DNA of 64,000 nucleotides from Molanna angustata (GCA_963576475.1 OY754968.1:11679607-11743606); one strand, 5' to 3'; shown: positions 11,590 to 25,039, numbered from the stretch's first letter. Made by a program: numbers and translations. The notes: generated from the letters alone by a model not told the origin.

Positions 11590-12920
11590 TAATGAGTGAA
11601 AACGACTTGAAATGAAATAATTTAAATGCTAATTAACGAAATAAATATCTGAAGGCATCCCACTTTACATTTTTAAAAATGAATTTATGTTATAGGTATT
11701 TTGTATCGAATTTCAAAATACATATAAGGTACATTATAATGACGAGAAAATATGGACATATTTTTCCTTAATGAGGTATATAAATATAATCAGATTTTTT
11801 TTTCCTTAAAACCGGACAGTATTTAAGATTTGAATAAGGTTGATGAAATAATGCTTTAAATATACCTGACTAATTAAATTAATAATTATTTTCACTTTTG
11901 ACATAATGAATGTAGAATTGATTTCCGAAGATACAAATTTTTCCTTAACATTCAAAAAGTTTTTCTTAAATATAGTTATTTCATTTTATTGACGGGGGGT
12001 ATTTTTATTCCCATAGTTTTAATATTTTTTGATAACGGAAAAACACATATCAAGTGGTGGAAAGAGTAAACTCTGCACTGTTAAAACAACAGCAAAAAAG
12101 TACCTATATTTTTTTTATTTTCACAAAATTTTATAAATATTTTTCAAAGTTTTTATAATTTTTGATTACGGAAAAAAACAGCTGGTGAAAAGGATAAGTG
12201 CGTCGATCTCGAAGATCTCGATCTTCAGAGTATATTTTTATCATCATAAATTTCATTGCAGAAAAATATACATACTCATGATGATGAAAATAATAGGTAG
12301 GTGCGTCACTGTCAAAACAACAAAGTATAAATTTGGTCACGAAAGTTATGGTTTGCCTGTCCTGTGAATATTTTTTCAACTTCTCCATATTTATGAGTTC
12401 AGGTCGCATTGACACTTGAGGTATTTTATATACCTCTCGATACAAGAACACATAACTTTACAATGTCTGAAAAATAGAAAAGGAAAGTTTTATATTCAGC
12501 ATACTCGAAATAAACAAAAGTTAAATCATTGTCCCTTTTGAATATTGCATCTCTGACACATTCAATTTGATCGTAAGAATATACAGTTCCATAATGTATT
12601 CCAGCCGCTTCATGATAATTGAGAATATTCATGTTTTAAGAAAATGATATACATACCTACATAACTATAATATAATACCTGTGCCTATATTTTTATAATA
12701 AATATCGCAATAAACACTTTCGATTAAAATGATACTGATTTGAAAACGAATTATATATAAAAAAAAACATAAAATAAAATATTATCTAATCGAGTATCTG
12801 GGTACAAATGCACTGTCTAAACTTTTCACTTTTTATAAATACATTATATTTTGAAAACTGTAAATATTCTCGTATTAAGACTATATGATGTCCTCTGTCT
12901 TTATTTGGTTCAATGATACT
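11590..12920. other. AT-rich, nothing recognised
   Basis: A 106-codon minus-strand ORF at 12131-12451 lacks motifs and looks like chance in AT-rich DNA. No repeat match. Confidence 0.4.
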
Positions 12921-12925
12921 GAGAG

Positions 12926-13005
12926 GCAACGGATAGACGGAAATGGAAGAGACTCTTGAATTCAGCCAAGGCCCACCCAGGGCTATCGAGCTTATGATGA
13001 TGATG
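12926..13005 (+). mobile_element. 80-bp LINE 3' end with 13-bp TSD
   Basis: Encodes the last codons of a LINE protein (DRRKWKRLLNSAKAHPGLSSL, then TGA at 12995), followed by a GAT-type trinucleotide tail. A perfect 13-bp duplication ATGATACTGAGAG flanks it at 12913-12925 and 13006-13018. It is an extreme 5' truncation of an RTE/CR1-like element. Confidence 0.85.
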
Positions 13006-13019
13006 ATGATACTGAGAGT

Positions 13020-14160
13020 CCAGTTATTTTTTTTCTGGTCCCTCCAGCGAACATAAAAATTCAATATGTTTCTCGAAATTTTCCTTGAAAATATAGATAT
13101 AAAATCATATGATTTCAAAGTGTACTTTCGGATAATCCAACATACACTTAAAAATTTGAACAGTTATTATGACGAATTTGCTTAATCATTATTCGAAATA
13201 ATATGCAATTGGTACGTTAGATTAAAAATTGACATCAATTGATACTGATTGATAAATTGGCCCTTGACTATGAAATTTATTGAAGCAATTGCAAACTGTT
13301 GAATATTAAACGCGAAGAATTTAATCAACAACTATGTACACATTAAAGTTCATTGCATTTTACATTTTGTTGTTTGATTGGGAAATCGCAAGTTACATAG
13401 AGTGACCCGCATCGCTTATCAATTAAATCAATTATCCAGTTGTTGTATCATCAATATATTATTTTGTCAACGTAACCGATTACAAATTACCCGCTTCTAT
13501 CATTACTTACCCGAAATTATACAAGTACCTACCTTCCTATATTTGGATTGCTACAAAAATTGACCAGTATCAAATGAAAGCGGTAACAGGCATTATACAA
13601 AACTGTTGATTTCAAACAAATTTCTTTCGTAGTTATGTCAAATGTGTTGTCATTATGTTGTTTCGTGTTAATATTCGGAAGGAAATTTTTTGGCGTTAAT
13701 ATAAATTATTTGTAATATTCAAAATAACGTAATTTGCTTACACCATTTATGAGTTGTAACGTCGACGTTCTCATCTAATGGAGTTTTCACTGGTGCACTT
13801 ATAAAGCAATGCAACATTGTTTGTTTTATACATAAATTGTGCAGACTGTGTAGCTCTCTATAAAAAAACAATAGATAAAATTAAATACGCACAAAATGTT
13901 TTTTTGGGAATAGTTTCTACACATATGTTAGGTCCTACACGAATTTAAAAGAAATTAAACAAAAAGCAAATAACTATTTCCTACTTTTGATTAATCTGTT
14001 TTATAGTTCCGTTCTTCATTTTTCTTATTATTTATTTATTTTAAATACAAAAGGAGTGGGTTTTGCTTACACAGAACTTTCCACATTAGATGAGTGTATG
14101 CTTTTTTTTTTCTTCGTAAAAGGTTAACAATCTATATAAATATGTTCTTATTATTTAATA
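13020..14160. other. Unassigned, with one interspersed repeat piece
   Basis: The block 13785-13885 resembles 38285-38385 (shared GGAG-TTTCACTGGT and TTTGTTTTATA-type words), so an unnamed repeat with two copies is present. Nothing else was recognised. Confidence 0.4.
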
Positions 14161-14169
14161 CATTTTGAA

Positions 14170-14260
14170 ATCATATGTATGGTGATGTAGAAAGCAGTGT
14201 CGGTATTGTTTTTTAATCACCATCAAACTAGGAAACCCTGTATCATGATGGCTATTTCAT
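14170..14260 (-). mobile_element. LINE 3'-end relic
   Basis: On the minus strand it carries ACAGGGTTTCCTAGTTTGATG, matching the conserved 3' end seen at 28680-28770 and 46085-46160. Confidence 0.45.
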
Positions 14261-14264
14261 TCCC

Positions 14265-15360
14265 ATACATAAATATAAAACATTTAATACATTCAAAACA
14301 TTAATTTTATATTAACAATCACAAACCTTATACATATAAAAAAACAATATAACATACATGAATATACAAAAAAAACTAAATCCCAATTTTTACCGTAGGT
14401 AATAAAAATCTTGGAATGCCCTTCGTCACACGCCAGTATAGTTATCTATATTCTTGTTCATAACTTTTTTTTTCATTTTATTTTACTTTGAAATTTTCTA
14501 CTCTTTTTTACAAGCCTTAGATTTCAATCGACGGTGAATACAGCCATATGTAGGTATAGGTAAATCAAGCTTTGCAATGTAAAAATATCCATAAATTTTA
14601 TCATAAATTTAATATACAAATTGGTGAAAAAGACTATTTTTGATTTCACGATTTAGTTGGTGTCATTTGAACTCGGAAAACTCTTGAATTTCTCCAGAAG
14701 AATCGCTTCAATCGGCTTTATTATGTTCCTTATGGATATTTTTAAACCGTTGCCGTACAATGGATATTATTTTTGTCATGAATGTCAAGTAAGCGAAGAA
14801 GATTCGTGCAAGAAGATGAGAAAATGATCCAAAAGAGAATGCATCATGAAAGATTAATTGTCCCTTCGCAGTGTAGACGGCGACAAAGAATGTTGTGTTA
14901 TGGATGCTTTTTTATCTTTTGTTATCTCGATAGTAAAATGACAAACAACGTTCTGTAAGGTGGAGTTAGTCATTTGCCAAAGAAATAATTTCTTATCGTA
15001 GCGACTAATTTAATGTTATTTTGTCAATATACCTATTACCTACTGATTGAAAACCAATCAGGTTATACTAACTAATATTGTGACTGTAATTTAAAATTAT
15101 ACTTAACAAAACTTTACAGAGATACATATATTTATATGGACTGTTACATACAATATATTTTATTTGATTTTATTAAATTTTGAACAATATGAATCGAATA
15201 ACATGTACGTTAACGATCTCGCAAAAGTAATATATTATACCTATTAGATATGATTTAAAGCGGTTTATTTTTTTTAGTTCCATATTATATAGGGGTGCAA
15301 AAGTTATTACGATATTGAATTGTTGTTGAAGATAAATTCGACGGTACATGTGACATTTTA
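14265..15360. other. AT-rich, nothing recognised
   Basis: No coding or repeat signal that I can support. Confidence 0.4.
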
Positions 15361-15362
15361 AA

Positions 15363-15976
15363 CTAGTTGCATGTAACACGTGAGATCCAACTGTCGATGG
15401 CGATAATTGAAGAATAGTTACGTACCAATAAACAATAAACCCTTAAATCCAAATTATTGAATATATTAAGTTATTTTGTTTTCTATACGAAACATGTAGG
15501 TATGTATGTATGTCAAGATAGGATACTATGGAGAGGTCAGTCCTTTTTTCCTACCCAGAATATGAAAACAGCTTGATGGTATGTATGTATGTTTGGAGAT
15601 TAAGTATCAAACTATTGACTCCCCGTAGATATTGTGCATTGTGTATACTGCCATACAAATTGTATGAAACGATGTCGCCAATTTTCAATATTTACAAAAA
15701 TGGTTAAAAATAAATTGAGATGTACCTACTACTTTAATGTACACATTTTTATAGAACATTAAATATCAAGTTGGGGCGTATCTATATTTGAATAGAAAAT
15801 GGAATTATACCTACACCGAATTCTGAGTTTATCTATATGTATAGAACATATGTACATGCTGCGAAGCCTCTAAGTTGGTTTTTAGACATCAAAGTTATAG
15901 ACCTGGCATACAAATTTCGCATATCTTGATATTTTGTTAAGAGAAATAAATTTTCTTGAACAAATCGACAGTTGGA
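15363..15976 (-). mobile_element. Non-autonomous Helitron, copy D2
   Basis: On the minus strand it begins TCCAACTGTCGATTTG (from 15976) and ends CTAG at 15363-15366 followed by T. The terminal hairpin and the inverted TCGACAGTTGGA are intact. It lacks the middle section present in D4. At the site where D3 has its AT array it has only TCTATATGTATAG. Confidence 0.8.
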
Positions 15977-15979
15977 TAA

Positions 15980-16598
15980 GTATACCCACATACATATTTA
16001 TATTTTACTATGAACTTTACTGCAACACTCATGAACTCCATTCAATACCAAGGCATAATAATATGTAAAATAAATTGTTTGTTGTGTAAAATTAAAAATT
16101 TAAGTCAGCATTTTACCCAACCACGCACTATTATAAACTTATTATTACATTACTTAATAAACATTAAAGCAGTTTAAAAATTTGTTGTACATAGGTAGGC
16201 ATGCAAATAAATGAATATCCTTAAGGAAATTAATTTGGTTGTTTATGTTGATACCTTCAAGTGTAAGTATCGATAAAACAAGGATAATTGCAACAGCCAA
16301 TTCAATATACCTCTTATGGTCCATGAAAGAAGCCATCTTCGGATAACTAATGGATTCTTTAGATATTATCTCTGAAGCCTTCAAACTCTTGATGGGTTGT
16401 TAATACTTGATTCGGTAGCTATTTTCACATGAAGTCATTCAATAAACGAATTCAGACCGATGTACATATTTTCATTGAGTATTTTAAACGACATTGGTCT
16501 GTCACTACTTACATGCAATTATTTCATGCAATTGATGGTACTATTCAATATAAACTTTGATCACAAATTTAACGAATAATATTATATATAAATCTCAA
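15980..16598. other. AT-rich, nothing recognised
   Basis: No motif in the short minus-strand ORF at 16154-16384. Confidence 0.4.
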
Positions 16599-16599
16599 G

Positions 16600-17070
16600 T
16601 GTTATTCATAATACTATCTTAGTGCCAACCTTGACGTATGCAAGTGAAACCTGGACATGGTAGTCGCACGAAAGCAGAATAAATGCAGTTGATTTGAGAT
16701 CGCTAAGAATAATCTGTAATAGGACGATGAATGACAGGGTCAGAAATGAGGACATAAGAAATGAATGTAAGATAAAGAAAGATTGAGATGGTTTTGGCAC
16801 ATGGAGAGAACGAATGAGGAACGCCTGACGAAGAAAATATGCATTGCGGTCGAGAGAGAATGAGAGGTCGGGGCCGCCCAAGGAAGGGATGGCACGTCCA
16901 TGTGAACGGTATTTTGAAAGACGGAAATGTCAGAAGCATGAATAACAGACGAAAATGTATAAGACGATGTATGAATGTCGACGAGGCGATGAATGTGTGT
17001 CAAGATAGAAATAAGTGGGGCTCGGTTCTCTCTGCCTACCCCGCGAGGGACATGGCGTAATGGTATGTAC
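16600..17070 (+). pseudogene. RTE-like LINE, C-terminal coding relic (family R, copy 1)
   Basis: Translates, with stops and frameshifts, to a LINE tail: YASETWTW, HESRINAVDLRSLR, RGRPRKGW, then DGNVRS and RRCMNVDEAMNVC, ending SAYPARDMA. The same family is at 56895-57399 and, deleted, at 45476-45600. The 3' end carries CTCTCTGCCTACCCC and GATGGTATGT. The segment around 16780 has lost part of the coding region. Minus-strand ORFs over this stretch are shadows. Confidence 0.85.
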
Positions 17071-17178
17071 CTATGTATCGTTTCTTAACGTACAATCCTT
17101 GCATGGAAAAATAATGACTTAGCCCAAATGGATTCGAGGGAAAATTATGAATTATGAAAATTATGACACAATTCACAG

Positions 17179-17241
17179 ATGCTCTATCAATTGAAGAATT
17201 CTAATCCTACACAAATGCTCTATCAATTGAAGAATTCTAAT
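17179..17241. repeat. Short tandem duplication, 36-bp period
   Basis: ATGCTCTATCAATTGAAG and following bases occur at 17179 and again at 17215. Confidence 0.75.
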
Positions 17242-17507
17242 TCTAATGCTACAGCAGTATGAAAACATTCTGATTTATCCATAAAAATTTCACGTTTTTG
17301 GAACAATTTTTCCCTCCCTTTTTAATATTTTCCCACTGACAGCGTAGACTACGTATTTAGAATTCCATTGTAACAATTAAACACTGTGATTTTTTCTACA
17401 ATTTTTAATGCCTATCCAGGCGAAACGGTAGTCCTGCATAGGAATAAAACAATTGCAGAAGAAAAAATATTGTTTAGTTTTTATAATTTTTCTTTTCAAA
17501 TTAAATT

Positions 17508-17605
17508 GTCGGCCCTCGTGGCTCAATTGGTTTGATGTCTGGAGAGACGATTAATATCACAAGTCTCCAGAATGTGGCAATTTGTTATTGGGTGAGTGTT
17601 GAATT
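17508..17605 (+). mobile_element. tRNA-derived SINE, family B, internally deleted copy
   Basis: The A-box GTGGCTCAATTGG jumps directly to the body GAGACGATTAATATC and the end AATGTGGCAA-TTGTTATTGGGTG. Compared with 25256-25412 and 58275-58425, the B-box half is missing. Confidence 0.75.
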
Positions 17606-17609
17606 AATA

Positions 17610-18760
17610 TTTGACTAAATATCTGTAAAATGCCCGAGAATTACATAGTAAAATACAAAAAAAATGTTATATTTACTAAATAACAGAACTATTTGAACAA
17701 TTATTAATATTTTAGTTTCTAACCACGTTGAGAACACAAAACATGGTAAGAAACGAAGATATTTTACTATAGTAGTTAAAATGAGCCACGAAGAATTAGC
17801 AGCAAAGTATGAAGAAATTAATATTTGATTATTCAAATATTTAGGTATTTAAATTAATGTATTTTTCATAAAAAAAGGAATACACCGATAAACAAACTGC
17901 ATATTTACAATAAAATTTATCTCGAACTCAATCGCGATTTAAACAACGATTATATAAATGAATATCCTTATTTAATTAATTATTTTATATTCAATCATTT
18001 TGAAATGAGTTTAATATTATGATAACGATAGCTACCTACACCATTGACACGTACCTATGGTTAAATGCAAATTAAATGGACAGCCGTTTAATAGATCAAA
18101 AACAAACATATTAATGCTACAATTAAGTTATCTTTGTGGGTGGTGTAGACACGATGAAAATTAAGTTATAATATTTGATCGAATAGATTAGGATTGTAGA
18201 TTATGAATGCACGCCCTCTATACTTATGTCCATTATTATGCCACAGACATAATAATATTTCAGACAGGCTAACAGATACGGGTTTAAACCTGTCTTATAA
18301 TGTATCATAGGTACACCTGGTCCACAGAGCAACGACATTATACTCAATACTTACTAAAATACAATAATACTAAAATAAATAAGTAAAATCTTATTCAATT
18401 ACAGTGTTACTTATAAACGTGGTTTATTAGTAACACTGTAAACGTGGACACCAGTTAACAGGATTTGGGTCCTTTATACTCTTCCTCAGTAGCGCACCAC
18501 ATTAATATGATTATCAATTTTTAATATGACATTCTTTTTCTACCGACAAGAGAATCGAATACAGTAGAAAACACGTCTTTGAAAATGAATAAAAAATAAT
18601 CCGTACGCCAAATGTCTAGTTACGTCTGCTAAAAAATAGACGAAAGGCGACATACATTAGTTAAATAGTTTAATAATGACGGCAATCAAAAGTTAATTCG
18701 TTAGGAGGCGTGGCCGTGTGGAGATTCAATTTGTAACTTGTATGATGTATGGATATTATT
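17610..18760. other. AT-rich, nothing recognised
   Basis: A small AGACAGG/CCTGTCT inverted repeat near 18264-18296 is the only structure noted. Confidence 0.4.
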
Positions 18761-18761
18761 G

Positions 18762-18890
18762 GGCTGTTCAGAAAGTCGTTTCGTTATACCTACATATTTT
18801 TGTTGTGTATTTACATAATTGATAGGGCATCAAACAAACTGTCGAGTAGAATCAAACCATTTTTTACACATTTAACCTTCGCTTTATCAT
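18762..18890 (+). mobile_element. Possible mariner-type 5' end
   Basis: GGCTGTTCAGAAAGTCGTTTCG resembles the inverted ends of some mariner elements. No second end or transposase was found, so this is weak. Confidence 0.2.
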
Positions 18891-19393
18891 CAGCTTAAAT
18901 ACATAGGTTAAATGACAATGCGGCTCACGTGTGAAGTTGACTGTTCTTCCCCACCGCAACCCATAAACCCATTCCGGCCCCTTGCAGAACTCTGACAGAA
19001 CACACGAAGAACATTAGAAGCGTCCGGGATAACTATAAAAATAGAGCTTTCTGTTAGAAAATAGTAGAACTAGAATGAGTACCGCTTTGGTTACCTTTTT
19101 TAGGTTTTTAATTATATCAGTATACCAGAGGAAAATAAAAGTACCTAACTTCTACAATTTGTAACAAAAAAAAAACATTATTTCAAAAAAACATTGTTCT
19201 AACTCTATTTAATATTAGTGGAAAATAGCAGTTTAATGTATATAATTATTGTTTAAGATTTTATTTTATTTTGGATATATTATTAAAAAAAAAAGAGTTG
19301 ACCCATTTTCATTTTAAAATGTCAGAAGATAAAAGTGAAATAAATCACAAATTCGTCTCGCTTGAAAAATTCAAACTTTAGACATAATGTAAT

Positions 19394-19759
19394 TTACCTC
19401 TCGTTTACATAGTCGTTGATGAATTTTAGCCATTGATTGTGAGAAAATGTAACTAAATCCTCCATTGGAAACAAACGACATGACTTACCGAGCAACCTAT
19501 TACTATTGAAATGAAAAAGAATAAGACCAGGCGGGTGTGTGTCTGGTTGGTTGTAATATATCATGAGTGATATTGTAAATGTAATTAAATCCTCTATTGG
19601 AAACAAACGAATTGACTTACCGAGCAACCTATTACTATTGAGATGAAAAAGAATAAGACCAGGCGGGTGTGAGTCTGGTTGGTTGTAGTATATCATGAGT
19701 GATATTGTAGTGAAATATAATGTCGGGAATATGTTACAGTTATCTTCATGAGACATCAT
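19394..19759 (-). CDS. Hypothetical 121-codon ORF spanning a tandem duplication
   Basis: The ORF is open through both 132-bp units; the unit length is a multiple of three, so openness in one unit tends to carry over to the other. It contains two copies of a ~44-residue block (MIYYNQPDxHPPGLILFH and onward). No family recognised, no signal peptide or domain. Each unit also has an acceptor-like pyrimidine tract and a GTAAGT donor on the minus strand. It may be chance. Confidence 0.15.
   Translation of the reverse strand: MMSHEDNCNIFPTLYFTTISLMIYYNQPDSHPPGLILFHLNSNRLLGKSIRLFPIEDLITFTISLMIYYNQPDTHPPGLILFHFNSNRLLGKSCRLFPMEDLVTFSHNQWLKFINDYVNER
19449..19712. repeat. 132-bp tandem duplication
   Basis: Units 19449-19580 and 19581-19712 differ at about 8 positions (about 94% identical by eye). 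Not seen elsewhere in the window. Confidence 0.9.
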
Positions 19760-21685
19760 ACTTGCCTCTTTCCAAATATTATAATATACCTATATAATAT
19801 TATTATGTATCCAGAGCGTGTCATATGTAATGGCCCTCATCATTTGCTGGGCGCGATTTATGCGTCTACACTCTAGACACAATATTTCTTCTTAAAAATA
19901 GATTACTGCTTTGTTTGGTCTCTCCGTGGGTGCTTCACTCTTCACTGCTGAGACAGATACAACATACATACACAGTAATACTGATTAATATTTCATTTAA
20001 TTAAAACGCACCACATAGGTGCGCGCAATTCTTAACAGAATAACATACATAGGTACTCGTTAAAGTATATTTTTAATCTTTATTACATTAGTAGTGAATA
20101 CTAACACTATTTTTTGTTTTATGATTTAATGATGACAATAATTGTGATGAATTTTATTGCAATGATTGAAATTGAGTTACATTTTTAGTGAAGGTAGGGA
20201 CCTATGACCAAGTCAGCCGACGATTGATCGTAAGCCCTGTTTCTAACTTAGTCTTGTCTTTCATAGTGTAAGAAACATAATATATAACTCAAAACTATTT
20301 GCGTTTTTATTCGTATTTTATCAATGAAAGCTGTTAAAATATTTTCATCACCTACATAATACCCCGTGCCATTCCAATAAATTGACTCTCAATCACTTCC
20401 CTACAAATTACGAGAACACTATTCGCTACATTAATATACCATATAGTTGGACTTCGTCATCTCAGGAGGCATGGTTTTTGAATAACAGACCATCAGGTCT
20501 AGTAAACGAAGAAGAAGAATATACCACGATATAACGAGAATATGAAATATTTACACCATTATGAAATATTTTGCAAATGAAAACAGTTTTGGTGTTAACA
20601 AAAAAAATATAAACCAAAATATACCTCCATCCCAAACTGTATTAAGAGTATGTATATCTATTGATCTCGAAGCGACAGTAAAAAAACAGAAATATTTTGG
20701 ACGACTAGTATAGAAATGGACGCACCTACACAAAAAAGTTGCCATAATATTTCAAAATATTACAAAAGAACATAGATTCATTATTTTGAAGATTAATTAT
20801 TGAAACATCATAAAAAGTTAAGTATTCTTAGAAATATAAAAAAGAAACATCCACGTTTTGTATTTTAATTGTAGATTATAGTATTATAGTTGAACCATAT
20901 GTATATTTATGTACTTGAAATGCTCAGGCTAATTTAAACTCATTACTAGGATTATAACTATGCTTGTTCGTATTATATATTTCTGATAATATTCATCATG
21001 AAATTCATATGAATGAAACACCATTTAGCATAATCAGTAAAATTATAATAATAAAATAATGTAATGTAAATATATGCATGTAAATTATTTTTTATAATAG
21101 GTATTTACATGCTGTGTAGGTAATGAGGCACCTTATATATAATATATATAATTATTAGGTGGGCAAAATATAATTTTCTTTACAAATGAAAACGTTCATA
21201 AAAGTACCCTGGTTTTATTTTCATTGTAAATAAATTTAATGTTTAGGTGTATAACTACTTGTGTTAATGCGATAATAAAAAGAAATATTTACCCCGACAC
21301 GATGATAATATAAATTTATATACATAAATAGATTTTGTTATGAGAGTAAATATTGTGACAATAGAGGCAGTTTATTTATCGTAAAAGCGAAAGTATTCGT
21401 AAAATGTGTCTGTTTGGTGGACATCTAATTATAAAACTAACAAAGTTATCTGAATATTTTGTTGAATATTTGAAATATGCGTGTTTCATTTTGGAGCGTC
21501 GAGGACTGCTTTAACTTGTATAAAAATATACTACTTTTTGTTAACTATTGTTATAATTCATAGTAGGTACCTAAATCTTCTATGTCATTTGATAATACCT
21601 AATTCATATAGGTACTTACCTATATTTTATTGTTTTTTTCTTGACAAACAAATTACATAAAAAATATATATTTATAAAAGTACCT
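19760..21685. other. AT-rich, mostly unassigned
   Basis: Near 20213-20245 a short stretch (CAGCCGACGATTGATCGTAAGCCCTG region) looks like a diverged single arm of the palindrome at 35554-35781. Nothing else was recognised. Confidence 0.35.
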
Positions 21686-21689
21686 AACA

Positions 21690-21875
21690 TTAATTGGTAT
21701 GTCAACAGTTCTCTCTCAGTTCTGGCTTTCTGGAGCACATTTGAATTGCTGACCATATCCATCAATTATTCTGCGATGTATCTACATTTCAAATGCTTCG
21801 AGGCGGTTCATGGTACTTATTTTGAGGGTCCACGATTCAACTCCGTACATAAGCGTGGACAAACATGAAGCGAAT
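21690..21875 (-). pseudogene. LINE reverse transcriptase thumb relic
   Basis: On the minus strand it reads TLMYGVESWTLK, MNRLEAFEM, stop, HRRI. This is the block after the RT domain of RTE/jockey-like LINEs. A stop replaces the residue after EAFEM and the remainder is decayed. Confidence 0.7.
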
Positions 21876-22444
21876 TTCATGGCTCTGCAATATACGAGAA
21901 TTAGGACCGTGGAGGAAATGTTTCGATCCGCTGAAGGAAGGGAGATATAGAAACTAACAAAAATGACAACAAAAATAAAAAATGACACCCACGAATGTAA
22001 AATACTACCTAAATATTATTACATGTATACATACAATGAAAGCAACGATCCTTATACATGAGGTGTCAGTTTTTCTCGCACAGATGTCACCCTTGAACTG
22101 CGCCAGAAACATTATTATATTGGTCATTAAGAAATATTGTTTTTTTCATGTCTGTGATGATACTCTATAACTTGTCATAAGATTAGTTATATTACATAGG
22201 ATTTCACATTTTTGTGACAAGCTTTATGACAATCACTCATAATAGACCATCTTCTAAATATTCGCAATCTTTGCTTTTTTATCACATACACAAGTATAAA
22301 GAGTAGGTATGGAATGTAACTTGTGGAAAAATATTATTTATTATACGGCACATTGAGAATATATTCACCAGTGAGAGCTCTTCATGACGTTATGACATTC
22401 CGTTATGATGTATATCAGTGATTTATTGGTTTATTTAATTTGTC

Positions 22445-22690
22445 CTAAGCCTATAGCTTTTCTCCATTAGATGATCTTTCAGTTGATTGGGTGGCCGTCC
22501 GTTCCCCATCTCCACATCTTCGAGAATTTTCTTCATAACTCTCGGTGTCATTAATAATACAAGATAGCGACAGGCCGGGGACACGCCAGTCATATTTCTT
22601 CATAACATTTTCCTTTGTAAATCTTCCGTCAAGTCGGGCGCGGGTGTAGTGAACTATTTGACTAATAAGTCCTCCGGTATTTGTCAAACG
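22445..22690 (-). pseudogene. Unidentified coding-like remnant
   Basis: The GC-richer stretch gives 78 codons with RVPGLSLS and RARLDGRFTKENVMKKYD. A second frame gives KKILEDVEMGNGRPPNQLK, suggesting a frameshift between the two. I do not recognise the family; it may be another LINE or DNA-transposon piece or, less likely, a host exon. Confidence 0.3.
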
Positions 22691-22694
22691 AGTC

Positions 22695-23210
22695 TATCTA
22701 TTATAAGCTTTACGCTATCGTAAATCGTTGCTGATTATTTTAAAGAATATTCCACGACGCTATTTAGCGCGTATACCAACGAGACAGACGGAGACGCTAG
22801 ATTTTTTGTGTATAAATATTAGGTACATACGATGTTTTTAGGGGATCGTGATTCTGATAATGATCTCGACGTGGACCGAGTGGCTGCCGGAATAGCGGAC
22901 TTTTGAAATTCAAAGACGATAATTTCACTTTTATGATTTAAATATTAAATGTGACATCAAAAGTTAATGTCTCTCGCCAAAGTATTTGTGTACATTTTTT
23001 TTGGGATTTAAGGTGACTACCTTCATATGATTAATTATTTTATATTGATTTTTTTCCTATTTACTTTAACTAATTAATAAAACAGAGATCCATCAAAACG
23101 AAATGATGTATTCAATTAGCAAATTTTAATACAAAATGAATGTTAATGATGTAATTAGTTTTGGATATAGTGCACGAATAAATATGAATGATTATTAATG
23201 GAAATGAAAC
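22695..23210. other. Unassigned
   Basis: 22740-22920 is less AT-rich, without a readable signal. Confidence 0.35.
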
Positions 23211-23214
23211 GGAT

Positions 23215-23460
23215 GAAATTATAAGCAACAGGTCTACTCATGGAGTTGATTAATATATGATGATGATCATCTTCAGTTTTTAGAAATCTTTGAGGAAAAA
23301 AATAATCAATTAATTACCTATATTAATTAATAAAAAAAAATAATAACAATTTTATACTAAACTTTGATCTGAACTATATTTTATGATTCAATATAGATGA
23401 AGGTAAAGATTACATTTTTATCGAGTGCTAATTTATATTTTTTAAGATTACGATAAGAAC
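23215..23460. repeat. Unnamed interspersed repeat (E), copy 1
   Basis: Aligns by eye with 44925-45150: GGxCTACTCATG, ATCxxCTTCAG, CTTTGAGG, ACTAAACxTTGATCT and TTTTTAAGATTA occur in the same order. No coding content. Confidence 0.55.
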
Positions 23461-23794
23461 GTATGAAGAACGTGTGATGGGATGCTCAAAGCACTACTAC
23501 GTACCTTATGATATTTTGAAAGTAGTAATTTTAAAAGGATGAACAACTTGTGAGAAAGTATGAAACGATGTATGAATGTAAAGGAAATCATTAACGCTTG
23601 GTCCTCTCTGTGTAAGTACTCTCTTTCTAGGTACATGTAGTGATAATTTGTGGGTATCATTTTTTTTTGTGTAAAATTTACACCTACCTTCATATTTCGT
23701 GTAAAGTATTTAGACTCGACTCGACTAAAAACGCAACTTGTTCACGCGAGTAGCCGTTAATAATACCTTAATAAATTGTTGGTGTAATGCTTTT

Positions 23795-24349
<555 letters not shown>

Positions 24350-24890
24350 ATATTTAATTTTCTGTGGGTATATAACAGATTTACGATAATGTAGTAACGT
24401 TGTACTGTTATATTTTTTTGTAATATTTTTTTTAAATTGGCAGTAGGACCCTTAACAGATGACCGTTGAATTTATTTATTTTTTTCGTTAGAAAATCTTA
24501 ATATCAGTTCTTTACATCTAATGGACGATGCGCAAACAACCTTTTATATGATTTATTTTTGTTATTTACATAATGTGGTATAATGCTTTTCATTTTTCTT
24601 GCACTTAATTTTTTCTACGTTTGTAAATAGGTACCTACGTTATTTCATAGATATGTTTATTGAAACCACATTCATAGATAATATACCTAAATAAAAATAT
24701 TTGGTTCACGATAAATTTAGGAAATTAATCATTTGCAAATGAACATGTTTTCATTTCACCTCCATTATAGACGTAATTTAAAAAAATCATAAAAAGCTTT
24801 TTGACACACATAGGTAGGTATACTATGTCGAATATTAATACTGATAACAAGTTGCCACAGAATGTATAACCGTGACTTAACCGTAAATCG
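24350..24890. other. AT-rich, nothing recognised
   Basis: No shared repeat or ORF. Confidence 0.4.
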
Positions 24891-24919
24891 AGCCTTCTTG
24901 CTTCTGAATCCTAATCAGA

Positions 24920-25000
24920 TACGTTAGGGTGCTAGACTAACAAACAAGTGAATCTTGGTTCAAGTCTTGCATTGAACGATTTCATTCATAATATAAAACA
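24920..25000 (+). mobile_element. Degenerate tRNA-like SINE head
   Basis: B-box-like TGGTTCAAGTC with an A-box-like region GTTAGGGTGCTAGAC upstream. Single diverged copy. Confidence 0.35.
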
Positions 25001-25039
25001 AACATTATTCATGTACCTAGTTTAATAATATAGAATTAA

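Noticed and set aside
16606..17003. Minus-strand ORFs of 78-91 codons
   Set aside because: Shadows of the LINE family R relic on the plus strand.
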